In this document: piece after piece, positions 24,694-32,967 of the stretch
How the letters are laid out: each line of letters begins with the position of its first letter
Numbering within the stretch: position 1 is the stretch's first letter
Assembly (NCBI GenBank): GCA_963725175.1
Contig: CAVRXH010000006.1
Coordinates: 558,001 to 622,000, forward strand
DNA length: 64,000 nt
Source of the DNA: DASUBV01 sp963725175
GTDB lineage: Bacteria > Actinomycetota > Actinomycetes > Streptosporangiales > Streptosporangiaceae
Reading direction: 5' to 3'
Made by a program: the position numbers and the translations under genes
Notes under the pieces: model-generated
The model's input: only the letters and a program-made list of their open reading frames with translations
The model's database searches: none
What the model was told of the DNA's origin: nothing

Positions 24694-25196
24694 GGACTTC
24701 TCCGCTCCTGAAACGAGCCGCGCACACCGCACGGCCTCGGGCCGCGCACACCGCACGGCCTTAAGCGCGATCGTACGCGCGGGGGCGGCGCGAACCCCGG
24801 ACGTTCGCCCGATAGCCGCGGGCGGTCGCGGATGCCCTATCACGGCGCAACCACCACGCAGTCCGGCGTGCCGTCGCTAGCACCAATAATTACTTTAAGT
24901 AATCACACGATCGCGAAGCGCCCGTGGCGTTGCCGCATCGGATTTCGACCGGCCTGAAGATCCGCCGGCGGTCGGCTGCCCGGCCATTGCGAACCGGGGA
25001 CACGAGTCCCGCCGCGCTAGTCCAGTTCGGTATTTATGCAGGTCAAAACACTTGTGTCGACCGCAGGGCAGGCGCCTCGCGATGCTAGCGGTACGCGCGG
25101 GGCTGGACGGGCGACAGCCGATCTAGTTGAGGAAATGCTGAAAGTTGATGGCGACCGGATGTCCGACCCTTGACCGGTGCTTTACACTCAACCGCC
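24694..25196. other. 503-bp intergenic region with direct repeat and AT-rich palindrome
   Basis: No convincing gene is seen here. A 21-bp direct repeat (GCCGCGCACACCGCACGGCCT without its last base in places) lies at 24717-24737 and 24741-24761. A 15-bp A/T-rich palindrome ATTACT-TTA-AGTAAT is at 24889-24903, unusual in this GC-rich DNA and a good operator candidate for either divergent gene. A possible -35-like TTGACC lies at 25170, close to the sulfotransferase start. Confidence 0.5.
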
Positions 25197-26105
25197 ATGC
25201 AGTGGGAACGGCGAGTGAACGCGACACTCCGACGGACTATCGGGTACCAGCTCGGCAGGCCGCCGGGGCACCCGTCGCGGAAATTGCAGGCAGCGCGCGG
25301 TGAGCGGCTGCTGGCTGCACCGGTATTCATCCTGTCACCAGCCCGGGCGGGCTCCACGCTGCTGCGGATGATCCTCGGCAGCCACTCCACCATGTACGCG
25401 CCACCGGAGCTGCCGCTCCGGCAGCTCAGCGTTCGCGCCGAGACGAACTGGATCCAGGCGTCGATGCGCGAGCTGAAGCTAACCAACCAGGAGCTGGACT
25501 ACCTGCTCTGGGACCGGGTCTTCGCCGACCTGCTGTCCCGCAGCGGCAAGCCGACCCTGGTCGCGAAGACCCCCAGCAACGTGCTGATCTGGGAGCAGAT
25601 CGCCGAGTGCTGGCCGGACGCGCGGTTCATCTTCCTGCTGCGCCACCCGGCGGCCTCGGTCGCGTCGCTGAACGCGGCCTGGACCTCGACCTGGCACCCG
25701 GCCGAGACCGGCACCATCGACGAGTCGGCCGCCAAGGCACTGCGGTACATGACCCGCCTCGAAGAGGCACGCCGCGCGCTGCCCGGGCACACCGTCAGGT
25801 ACGAGGACCTCACCGCCGAGCCGGAGATGATCGTCCGGCAGGTCTGCCGCTTCCTCGGCGTGCCGTTCGAGGCGGAGATGCTGGAGTACGGCCAGTTCGG
25901 CCACGGCAGGATCGCCGCCGGGCTTGGCGACACCTCGGACAATCTCAAGTCCGGGCAGATCCAGGCCGCCGCGCCGCCGCCGGACCTCGGCGAGCTGCCG
26001 GACGAGCTGGTGAAGATCTGCGCCGCCTGGGGCTACATGATCCCGGCGCAGGGCTCGGGCGAGGCGAGCGACCGGGCCAGCGAGACCGCCGACGCCGGGA
26101 GCTAG
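25197..26105 (+). CDS. Sulfotransferase family protein (PAPS-dependent)
   Basis: The 302-residue cytoplasmic enzyme transfers a sulfuryl group from PAPS to an acceptor. The 5'-phosphosulfate loop is seen as FILSPARAGSTLLRMILGSH and the 3'-phosphate site as FIFLLRHPAASVASLNA; TVRYEDLTAEPEMIVRQVCR is the usual helix before the C-terminal part. ATG 25197 (MQWERR) is preferred; a TTG at 25170 would add nine residues but coincides with a possible -35 element. The acceptor is unknown. The gene stands alone and is divergent from the secreted protein gene. Confidence 0.85.
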   Translation: MQWERRVNATLRRTIGYQLGRPPGHPSRKLQAARGERLLAAPVFILSPARAGSTLLRMILGSHSTMYAPPELPLRQLSVRAETNWIQASMRELKLTNQELDYLLWDRVFADLLSRSGKPTLVAKTPSNVLIWEQIAECWPDARFIFLLRHPAASVASLNAAWTSTWHPAETGTIDESAAKALRYMTRLEEARRALPGHTVRYEDLTAEPEMIVRQVCRFLGVPFEAEMLEYGQFGHGRIAAGLGDTSDNLKSGQIQAAAPPPDLGELPDELVKICAAWGYMIPAQGSGEASDRASETADAGS

Positions 26106-26133
26106 AATCCGGCGCACGCTGCCAACGGCGCAT

Positions 26134-26433
26134 TTGCTGGAATTTACCCTCATATCGCTGGCGCTGATCGTCGTTCCCGGCCCGAACGTCCTGTTCGCCG
26201 TGAGCAGGTCGCTGCAGCACGGCCGGATCGCGGGCCTGGCCGAGATGCTGATGCTCGGCGCCATCTTCACCGGCATGGCGCTGGTCTCGGACAGCACCTG
26301 GGCGCTGATCGCGGGCACCGCGCGCGACTGGTTCGCCCGCTCCCCGCGCCGCCTGGAGATCGTCGGCGGCGCCGGCGGCCTGGTGATGATCGGCATCGGC
26401 GCGAGCCTGGCCCTCACCGGCCGGACCGGCTGA
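26134..26433 (+). pseudogene. Internally deleted LysE/RhtB-type exporter remnant
   Basis: This 99-residue frame joins the first helix of a LysE-family exporter (LISLALIVVPGPNVLFAVSR and HGRIAGLA) directly to the family's C-terminus (EMLMLGAIFTGMALVSDSTW, ARSPRRLEIVGGAGG, VMIGIGASLALTG). Family members have about 205 residues and six helices, so roughly 100 residues covering helices two to four are missing, with the frame kept. The only start is a TTG without a clear ribosome-binding site. I interpret it as a decayed gene; a functional mini-protein is less likely. Confidence 0.65.
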
Positions 26434-26544
26434 TCTCCCCGCCGCTCTCCCCGTCGCCGGGCACCGGCCGCGGTATTAGCCTGGGCCCGCAGGCACCGCC
26501 GCCACCGACTCCACCGCATCCACTCGCAGCAGGCAAGGACGCAC

Positions 26545-29112
26545 ATGACCGCGACCGAGATCTACCGCGAAGAGACCCGCGAGCGCGCCGGGCTGATCAG
26601 CGCCGAGTCGTATGAGATCTGGCTCGACCTGACCCGCGGGCCTGAGACGTTCCGCTCGACGTCGGTGATCAGGTTCGGCTGCGCGCGCCCCGGCGCCGCC
26701 AGCTACGTGGACCTGATCGCCGAGCGAGTCCATGAGATCGTCCTGAACGGCTGCCGCGTCGACCCGGGCACCGCGGTCAGTCCCGGCCGGATCGAGCTGC
26801 GCGACCTGGCGCAGGCCAACGAGCTGCGGGTCACCGCCGAGTGCCGGTACTCGCGGGACGGCACCGGGCTGCACCGGTCGGTGGACTCCGCCGACGGCAA
26901 GGTGTACATCTACACCAAGTTCGAGCCGGCCTACGCGCGGCGGATGTTCGCCAACTTCGAGCAGCCCGACCTGAAGTCCCGGTTCACCTTCCACGTCACG
27001 GTGCCCGCGCACTGGGCGGTGCTATCTAACCAGCCGGCGCTCGACGGCCAGCCCGAGCCCGCGCCCGCCCCCGGCGGCGAGTCCGCCGTGACCTGGAACT
27101 TCCCGCCCACCCCGGTGATATCGACCTACCTGACCGCCGTGATGGCCGGCGATTACCACGTGCTGGCCGGCTCGCACACCACCGCGCGGGGCCAGCGGGT
27201 CCCGCTCGTGCTGGCCTGCCGCGCCTCGCTCGTGGCCAGCCTCGACGCCGAGGACATCCTGCGCATCACCAGGACCGGCCTGGACTTCTACACCGGCCTG
27301 TTCGAGGCCGACTACCCGTTCGGGCAGTACGGCCAGGTCTTCGTGCCCGAGTACAGCGCCGGCGCCACCGAGAACGTCGGCTGCGTGGCGCTCAGCGACG
27401 ACCTGCTGTTCCCGTCCAAGGTCACCGACGCCATGTACGAGCTGCGCGCCATGATCGTCTTGCACGAGATGGCGCACATGTGGTTCGGCGACCTGGTCAC
27501 CATGCGCTGGTGGGACGACCTGTGGCTGAACGAGTCGTTCGCCGAGCTGTGCGCCACCATCAGCAGCTCGGAGGCCACCAGGTTCACCGACGCCTGGACG
27601 ACGTTCTCCATCGTCCGCAAGACCTGGGCCTATGAGCAGGACCGGCTGCCGTCCGCGCACCCCGTCGCCGCCGACGTGCCCACGCTCAGCCAGGCCGTCG
27701 CGAACTTCGACGGCATCAGCTACGCCAAGGGCGCGTCGGTGCTCCGCCAGCTCGTCACCCTGCTCGGCCGGGATGAGTTCTTCGCCGGCATCCGCGCTTA
27801 CTTCGCCGAGCATGCCTTCGGCAACGCCACCCTCGCCGACCTGCTGCGCGCGCTGGAGGCCAGCTCCGGCCGGCCGCTCGGTGACTGGGCGCGGGCCTGG
27901 CTGCAGACCGCCGGCCCGAACACCCTGCGCGCCGAGTACCAGGCCGGCGCCGACGGCGTGATCACCTCGTTCGCCGTGACCCAGACCGCGCCTGAGCTGT
28001 ACCCGACGCTGCGCCCGCACCACCACGTCGCGATCGGCCTCTACGACCGCGACGGCGCGGGCAGGCTCGCGCGGCGGCTGCAGGTGACGGCCGACATCGA
28101 GGGGCCGCGGACGCAGATCGCCGAGCTGGCCGGGCACCGGGCGGCCGACCTGATCGTGGTCAACGACGGGGACCTCGGCTACCTGAGCACCCGGTTCGAC
28201 CCGCGCTCGCTGGCCACCCTGAGCGAGTCCATCGGCGGCCTGGCCGACCCGCTGACCCGCGCCGTGTGCTGGACCGCGCTGCTGGACATGGCCCGCCAGG
28301 CCGAGCTGTCGCTGCCCGCGTTCATCCGCGTCGTGGTGGCCGGGATGGGCGCCGAGACGTCCATGTCCGCGCTCCAGGCCCTGCACAGCGTGACCGGCCA
28401 GCTGATGACCACCGGCGACCCGGCCGAGGTGACCGAGGGCAAGGCACAGCTCGCCGCCGAGGGCGGCAGGCTGCTGCGCGCGGCGGCCCCCGGCAGCGAT
28501 CACCAGCTCGCCTGGGCGCAGCTGCTGAGCTGGACCGCGACCACGCCCGACCAGCTCGACCTGATCACCGCGCTGCTGGACGACTCCGGGCACGGGGTGG
28601 CCGGCCTGGTGGTGGACGCCGGACTGCGCTGGGCGCTGCTGCGGCGGCTGTGCGCCGCCGGCCGGGCCGGCGACGAGCGGATCGCCGCCGAGCTGGTCCG
28701 CGACCCGACCGACGGCGGGCGGCGGCACGCGATGAGCTGCCGGGCCGCCATCCCCGACGCGGCGCACAAGCAGGCCGCCTGGGCGCTGCTCACCGAAACC
28801 AGCGAGCTCGGCGTCCAGGGCGTCAGCGAGGTCGCCCAGGGCTTCGCGCTGCCCGAGCACGCCAGCCTGCTCGGCGGCTACGCCGAGCGGTATTTCGAGG
28901 TGCTGCCCGGGCTGTGGGACTCGCGCGGCGAGCACTTCAGGAACATGCTGGCCCAGGCGCTGTTCCCGGCCGTGAACCCCGGCCCGGCGCTGCTGGACCG
29001 GGTCGATGAGTTCCTGGCCGCCGCCGACCGCGGCCCCGGCCTGGTCCGGGTTCTCACCGACCGCCGTGCCGTTATCGAGCTGGCGCTGCGGTCCCGGGAT
29101 CTGCCGGCGTGA
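26545..29112 (+). CDS. pepN: Aminopeptidase N, M1 metallopeptidase
   Basis: The 855-residue zinc aminopeptidase removes N-terminal residues from peptides in the cytoplasm. The substrate-anchoring motif is GATENVG (near residue 273; GAMEN in the E. coli type). The zinc site is HEMAH at 307-311 with Glu330 in WLNESFAE, the exact HExxH-18-E spacing. The N-terminal beta-saddle (YEIWLDLTRGPETFRSTSVI) and a long ERAP1-like C-terminal helical domain are present, as in the actinobacterial PepN length class. It starts at ATG 26545 after GCAAGGA. It stands alone and converges on dnaE2. Confidence 0.96.
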   Translation: MTATEIYREETRERAGLISAESYEIWLDLTRGPETFRSTSVIRFGCARPGAASYVDLIAERVHEIVLNGCRVDPGTAVSPGRIELRDLAQANELRVTAECRYSRDGTGLHRSVDSADGKVYIYTKFEPAYARRMFANFEQPDLKSRFTFHVTVPAHWAVLSNQPALDGQPEPAPAPGGESAVTWNFPPTPVISTYLTAVMAGDYHVLAGSHTTARGQRVPLVLACRASLVASLDAEDILRITRTGLDFYTGLFEADYPFGQYGQVFVPEYSAGATENVGCVALSDDLLFPSKVTDAMYELRAMIVLHEMAHMWFGDLVTMRWWDDLWLNESFAELCATISSSEATRFTDAWTTFSIVRKTWAYEQDRLPSAHPVAADVPTLSQAVANFDGISYAKGASVLRQLVTLLGRDEFFAGIRAYFAEHAFGNATLADLLRALEASSGRPLGDWARAWLQTAGPNTLRAEYQAGADGVITSFAVTQTAPELYPTLRPHHHVAIGLYDRDGAGRLARRLQVTADIEGPRTQIAELAGHRAADLIVVNDGDLGYLSTRFDPRSLATLSESIGGLADPLTRAVCWTALLDMARQAELSLPAFIRVVVAGMGAETSMSALQALHSVTGQLMTTGDPAEVTEGKAQLAAEGGRLLRAAAPGSDHQLAWAQLLSWTATTPDQLDLITALLDDSGHGVAGLVVDAGLRWALLRRLCAAGRAGDERIAAELVRDPTDGGRRHAMSCRAAIPDAAHKQAAWALLTETSELGVQGVSEVAQGFALPEHASLLGGYAERYFEVLPGLWDSRGEHFRNMLAQALFPAVNPGPALLDRVDEFLAAADRGPGLVRVLTDRRAVIELALRSRDLPA

Positions 29113-29131
29113 GCCGGCGCGGCGGGGGGGA

Positions 29132-32100
29132 TCAGCGGAAGTCGCGGCTGCGGGCGGCCGCGACGACTCGCAGCCGGGACAGCCGGGTGGCGAGCAGGCT
29201 GACGGCCCCGTCCAGGCGTTCGACCCGGCCGTGGATCAGCAGCGCGGTGGCGCTCACCCCGATCTTGCGGTAGCGCTGCCAGACCCCCGGCGGGCAGATG
29301 ATGTTGGCCATCCCCGTCTCGTCCTCCAGGCTCAGGAACACCACTCCGCGTGCCGTCCCCGGCTGCTGCCGGTGCGTCACCAGCCCGCCGATCGCGACCG
29401 GCGCTCCGTCGGCGGCCGTGGCCAGCGCCTGCGCCGGGAGCACGCCCTGCTCGGCCAGCAGGTCCCTGATGTGCGCGACCGGGTGCGTGCCGTAGGTGCC
29501 CGTCGCCCACAGGTCCGCGAACGTCTCCTCCGCCGCGCTCATCGCCGGCAGCGGCGGCGCCGTCATGCCCAGCGTCGTCCCCGGCAGGTGACCGGGCCGG
29601 ACCGTGGCCGCCGCGCCCGCCGCCCACAGCGCCGCACGGCGGCTCAGCCCGAAGCACCCGAACGCGCCCGCCAGCGCCAGCGCCTCCAGCGCCGCGACCG
29701 GCAGCGCGGTCCGCCGCGCGAAGTCCTCCAGGCCGGCGTACGGCTGCCCGGCGACGATGTTCGCGGCCGCGGCGTCACCGAGGTTACGGACCTGCGACAG
29801 GCCAAGCCGGATCACCGGCTGCGGCGGGCGGCGCCGCCACGGGCCGGTCCCGGCCCCCGTTTCCGGCCCGGCCCGCGCATGCCTCTTGCTGTTATCACGG
29901 CCTTTCGGCTGGCCGGCGGTTGCGGGCCTCTTGCTGTTATCAGCGCTGGCAGGCGGCTGCGGCGCAGCCGGGGGTGGCTCGGGCCCGGCCGGGCCGGGGG
30001 CGGGGGGCGGCGGGAGCGATTCGTTCGGGATCTGATCTCTGTCCGGGATCCGGATGGGGGTTCCCTCGGGGGTCTCTAGCGTCGCGCGGACGCCGCTGGC
30101 GTTCACGTCCGCGCCGCGGACCTGTACCCCGTGCCTGCGCACGTCGCCGATCAGGCTGGCCGGCGCGTAGAACCCCATCGGCTGGGCGCGCAGCAGCGCC
30201 GCGGTGAACGCCGCCGGGTAGTAGCACTTCAGCCAGGCGCTCGCGTAGACCAGGTAGGCGAAGCTGATCGCGTGTGATTCCGGGAACCCGTAGCTGGAGA
30301 ACGCCAGGATCTTCGCGTAGATGTCCTCCGCGACCGCCGCCGGGATGCCGCGCTCCGCCATCCCGGTGAGCAGCCGCTCGCGTAGTTCCTCGATGCGCTC
30401 CGGGGCGCGTTTCGCGCTCATCGCCTGCCGCAGCCGGTCCGCCTCCGTCGCGCTGAACCCGGCGCAGTCGATCGCGATCTGCATCATCTGCTCCTGGAAC
30501 AGCGGCACCCCGAGCGTCTTGCCGAGTGCCTGGCGTATCGACTCGTGCGGCAGGTCCGACTGCTCGTCGCCGTGCCTGCGCCGGATGTAGGGGTGCACCG
30601 AACCGCCCTGGATCGGGCCTGGACGGATCAGCGCCACCTCGATGACCAGGTCATAGAACTTCTCCGGGCGCAGCCTCGGCAGCGTGGCCATCTGCGCGCG
30701 GGACTCCACCTGGAACACGCCCACCGTGTCCGCCGCGCGCAGCATCGCGTAGACGCCGGGGTCCTCCTGCGGGATCGAGTGCAGGCTCCAGCGCGTCCCG
30801 TGCGCCGCCGCGACCAGGTCAAAGCAGTCCCGCAGCGCGGTCAGCATGCCCAGGCCGAGCAGGTCGAACTTGACCAGGCCCGCGTACGCGCAGTCGTCCT
30901 TGTCCCATTGCAGCACCGTGCGGCCCGGCATCCGCGCCCACTCCACCGGGCACACCTCGCCCACCGGCCGGTCGCAGATCACCATCCCGCCCGAGTGGAT
31001 GCCCAGGTGCCGGGGCAGCCGCTGCATCCGCTCCGCCAGGTCAGCGACCCGCTGCGGCACCCCGGCGTCCGGCGGGACCGGCTGACCCGGCGCGTACTCG
31101 CGCGGCCCGACCTGCTTGGACCACAGGTCCTGCTGCTCCGGCGAGTAGCCAAGCGCCCGGCCCGCGTCGCGCAGCGCCATCCGCGGCCGGTACGAGATCA
31201 CGTTCGCCACCTGCGCCGCGCGGTCCCTGCCGTAGCGGTCATAGACGTACTGGATGACCTCCTCGCGGCGCTGATGCTCGATGTCCAGGTCGATGTCCGG
31301 CGGGCCGTCCCGGCCCGCTGACAGGAACCGCTCGAACAGCAGGCCATGCTGAACGGGATCCACGCTGGTGATCCCCAGCGCGTAGCAGACGGCCGAGTTC
31401 GCGGCCGAGCCACGGCCCTGGCACAAGATGTGTTCTTGCTCGCAGAACCTGACGATGTCGTGCACGATCAGGAAGTAGCCGGGGAAGCCCTCGCTCACGA
31501 TGACCTCAAGCTCGTGGGCGACCTGGGCGTGCGCGCCAGGGACCCGCTCGGCGCCTGGCGGGCCGTAGCGGACGGCGGTGCGCTGCCAGGCGAGCTCGCG
31601 GAGCCAGCTCGCTTCCGTGTGCGAGGCGCGTACCGGGAAATCGGGGAGCTGCGGGGCCACCACGCCGAAGTCGAAGGCACAGTCGGCCGCCAGCTCGACG
31701 GTCCGTTCCCGTGCTCCCGGGTACCGGCGGAGCCGGGCGGCCATCTCCTCGCCAGAACGCAGGTATCCCCCGCCTCCGGCGGCCAGCCAGCCATCCATCT
31801 CGTCCAGGCTGCGCCGCGCCCTGATCGCCGCGAGCGCCTGGGCCAGGCGGGCGTCCCTGGGCGCGGCGAAATGGACGTTGCCGGTGGCGATCGTGTCGAC
31901 TCCGGCGCGGGCCGCGAGCTCGGTGAGCGCGTCGTTGCGCTCGTCGTCGGCTGGCTGGTCGCCGATGATCAGCTCCACCTTGACGTTCTCCGCGCCGAAG
32001 GCGTCGATGAGCGCGTGCAGCTCGCGAAGCGCGCGCGAGTAGCTGGGGCTGTCCGGGGAGCCCGGGGTGGTGAGGCCGGGGGTGGTGAGGCCGGCGGGAG

Positions 32101-32806
32101 CGGGGCCGGCGGAGGCGCTGGCGGAGGCGCTGGCGAGGGCCGCGGGGACCGCGCCCTTGCGGCAGCCGGTCAGGACTACCCAGTGCCCGCCGTGCGCGGC
32201 GGCCAGGGCCGCCTCGTCGTAGACCGGGCGGCCCTTCTCGCCGCCGGCTAGCTGCGCGGCGCTGATCACCCGGCACAGCCGCCCGTATCCCTCCGAGTCG
32301 CGGGCGAGCACGAGCAGGTGCCGGCCCGCTGGGTCCGGGTTCCCCGCCCGGACCGGCCTGCCGGGCAGGCTGGGGCCGAGGCCGAGTTCGGCCCCGAACA
32401 CGGTGCTGAGCGTGCCGCCCTGGTCCCGGAGCCGCGCCACCTCCTGAGCGAACTGCGGCACCCCGTACATGCCGTCGTGATCGGTGATGGCCAGCGCCGT
32501 CAGGCCGAGCTCGGCGGCCTCGGTGACTAGCTCGCGCGGGCTGGATGCCCCGTCGAGGAAGCTGTAAGACGAGTGACAGTGCAGCTCGGCCCAGGCGACG
32601 CGGCCGTGCTGGCCGGAACTGGCCGGGTCGTTCCGCCGGGCCGGCGGGAGGCGCGTGATGGTGCCTGGCCCGTCCGCGCCGCCATTCCCTGCCCCGCGCT
32701 CCCCGGCGCTGTGCTCGTCCTGGGCAGTCCGGCTGGCCTGGCCTTTGCGCCAGGACAGCCGCCGCTCGAACTCCCGCCACGACGTCGGCGGGTTATCCCA
32801 CCCCAT
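29132..32806 (-). CDS. dnaE2: Error-prone DNA polymerase III alpha subunit DnaE2
   Basis: The 1224-residue C-family polymerase does mutagenic lesion bypass together with ImuA' and ImuB. The N-terminal PHP domain reads AELHCHSSYSFLDGASSP. The polymerase palm holds PPDIDLDIEHQRREEVIQY. Fingers, helix-hairpin-helix and a C-terminal OB fold (VAIGGLVTHRQQPGTARG) follow. ATG 32806 (MGWDNPPTSWREFERR) matches the family start and has GGGAG upstream; the frame is open further to 32914. A Pro-rich insert carrying two DNSKR motifs sits before the OB-fold region. No LexA box is visible directly upstream, but the frameshifted HNH gene, with its damage promoter, ends 161 bp before and points the same way. 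Confidence 0.95.
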   Translation of the reverse strand: MGWDNPPTSWREFERRLSWRKGQASRTAQDEHSAGERGAGNGGADGPGTITRLPPARRNDPASSGQHGRVAWAELHCHSSYSFLDGASSPRELVTEAAELGLTALAITDHDGMYGVPQFAQEVARLRDQGGTLSTVFGAELGLGPSLPGRPVRAGNPDPAGRHLLVLARDSEGYGRLCRVISAAQLAGGEKGRPVYDEAALAAAHGGHWVVLTGCRKGAVPAALASASASASAGPAPAGLTTPGLTTPGSPDSPSYSRALRELHALIDAFGAENVKVELIIGDQPADDERNDALTELAARAGVDTIATGNVHFAAPRDARLAQALAAIRARRSLDEMDGWLAAGGGGYLRSGEEMAARLRRYPGARERTVELAADCAFDFGVVAPQLPDFPVRASHTEASWLRELAWQRTAVRYGPPGAERVPGAHAQVAHELEVIVSEGFPGYFLIVHDIVRFCEQEHILCQGRGSAANSAVCYALGITSVDPVQHGLLFERFLSAGRDGPPDIDLDIEHQRREEVIQYVYDRYGRDRAAQVANVISYRPRMALRDAGRALGYSPEQQDLWSKQVGPREYAPGQPVPPDAGVPQRVADLAERMQRLPRHLGIHSGGMVICDRPVGEVCPVEWARMPGRTVLQWDKDDCAYAGLVKFDLLGLGMLTALRDCFDLVAAAHGTRWSLHSIPQEDPGVYAMLRAADTVGVFQVESRAQMATLPRLRPEKFYDLVIEVALIRPGPIQGGSVHPYIRRRHGDEQSDLPHESIRQALGKTLGVPLFQEQMMQIAIDCAGFSATEADRLRQAMSAKRAPERIEELRERLLTGMAERGIPAAVAEDIYAKILAFSSYGFPESHAISFAYLVYASAWLKCYYPAAFTAALLRAQPMGFYAPASLIGDVRRHGVQVRGADVNASGVRATLETPEGTPIRIPDRDQIPNESLPPPPAPGPAGPEPPPAAPQPPASADNSKRPATAGQPKGRDNSKRHARAGPETGAGTGPWRRRPPQPVIRLGLSQVRNLGDAAAANIVAGQPYAGLEDFARRTALPVAALEALALAGAFGCFGLSRRAALWAAGAAATVRPGHLPGTTLGMTAPPLPAMSAAEETFADLWATGTYGTHPVAHIRDLLAEQGVLPAQALATAADGAPVAIGGLVTHRQQPGTARGVVFLSLEDETGMANIICPPGVWQRYRKIGVSATALLIHGRVERLDGAVSLLATRLSRLRVVAAARSRDFR
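29881..29942. repeat. Two copies of an 17/18-bp repeat inside dnaE2
   Basis: GCCTCTTGCTGTTATCAC at 29881-29898 and GCCTCTTGCTGTTATCA at 29926-29942 lie 45 bp apart and encode the peptide DNSKR twice. The same 18-mer occurs at 44082-44099 in a non-coding region, so it is not simply a coding repeat. Confidence 0.75.
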
Positions 32807-32967
32807 GATCGCTCCCGCCGTCTGCCGTTCCGCCTCCCCCGCGCGCCGTGCCGTAGTTCCCGCACGCCGCGCCGTTCTTCCCGCGCGCTGCGCCGCGCGC
32901 TTTCCCGTACCCACCGCACCCGGAGCTGCTGGTGGCTACTGCCGCCCGCATGGCATCCCAGAGCTGG

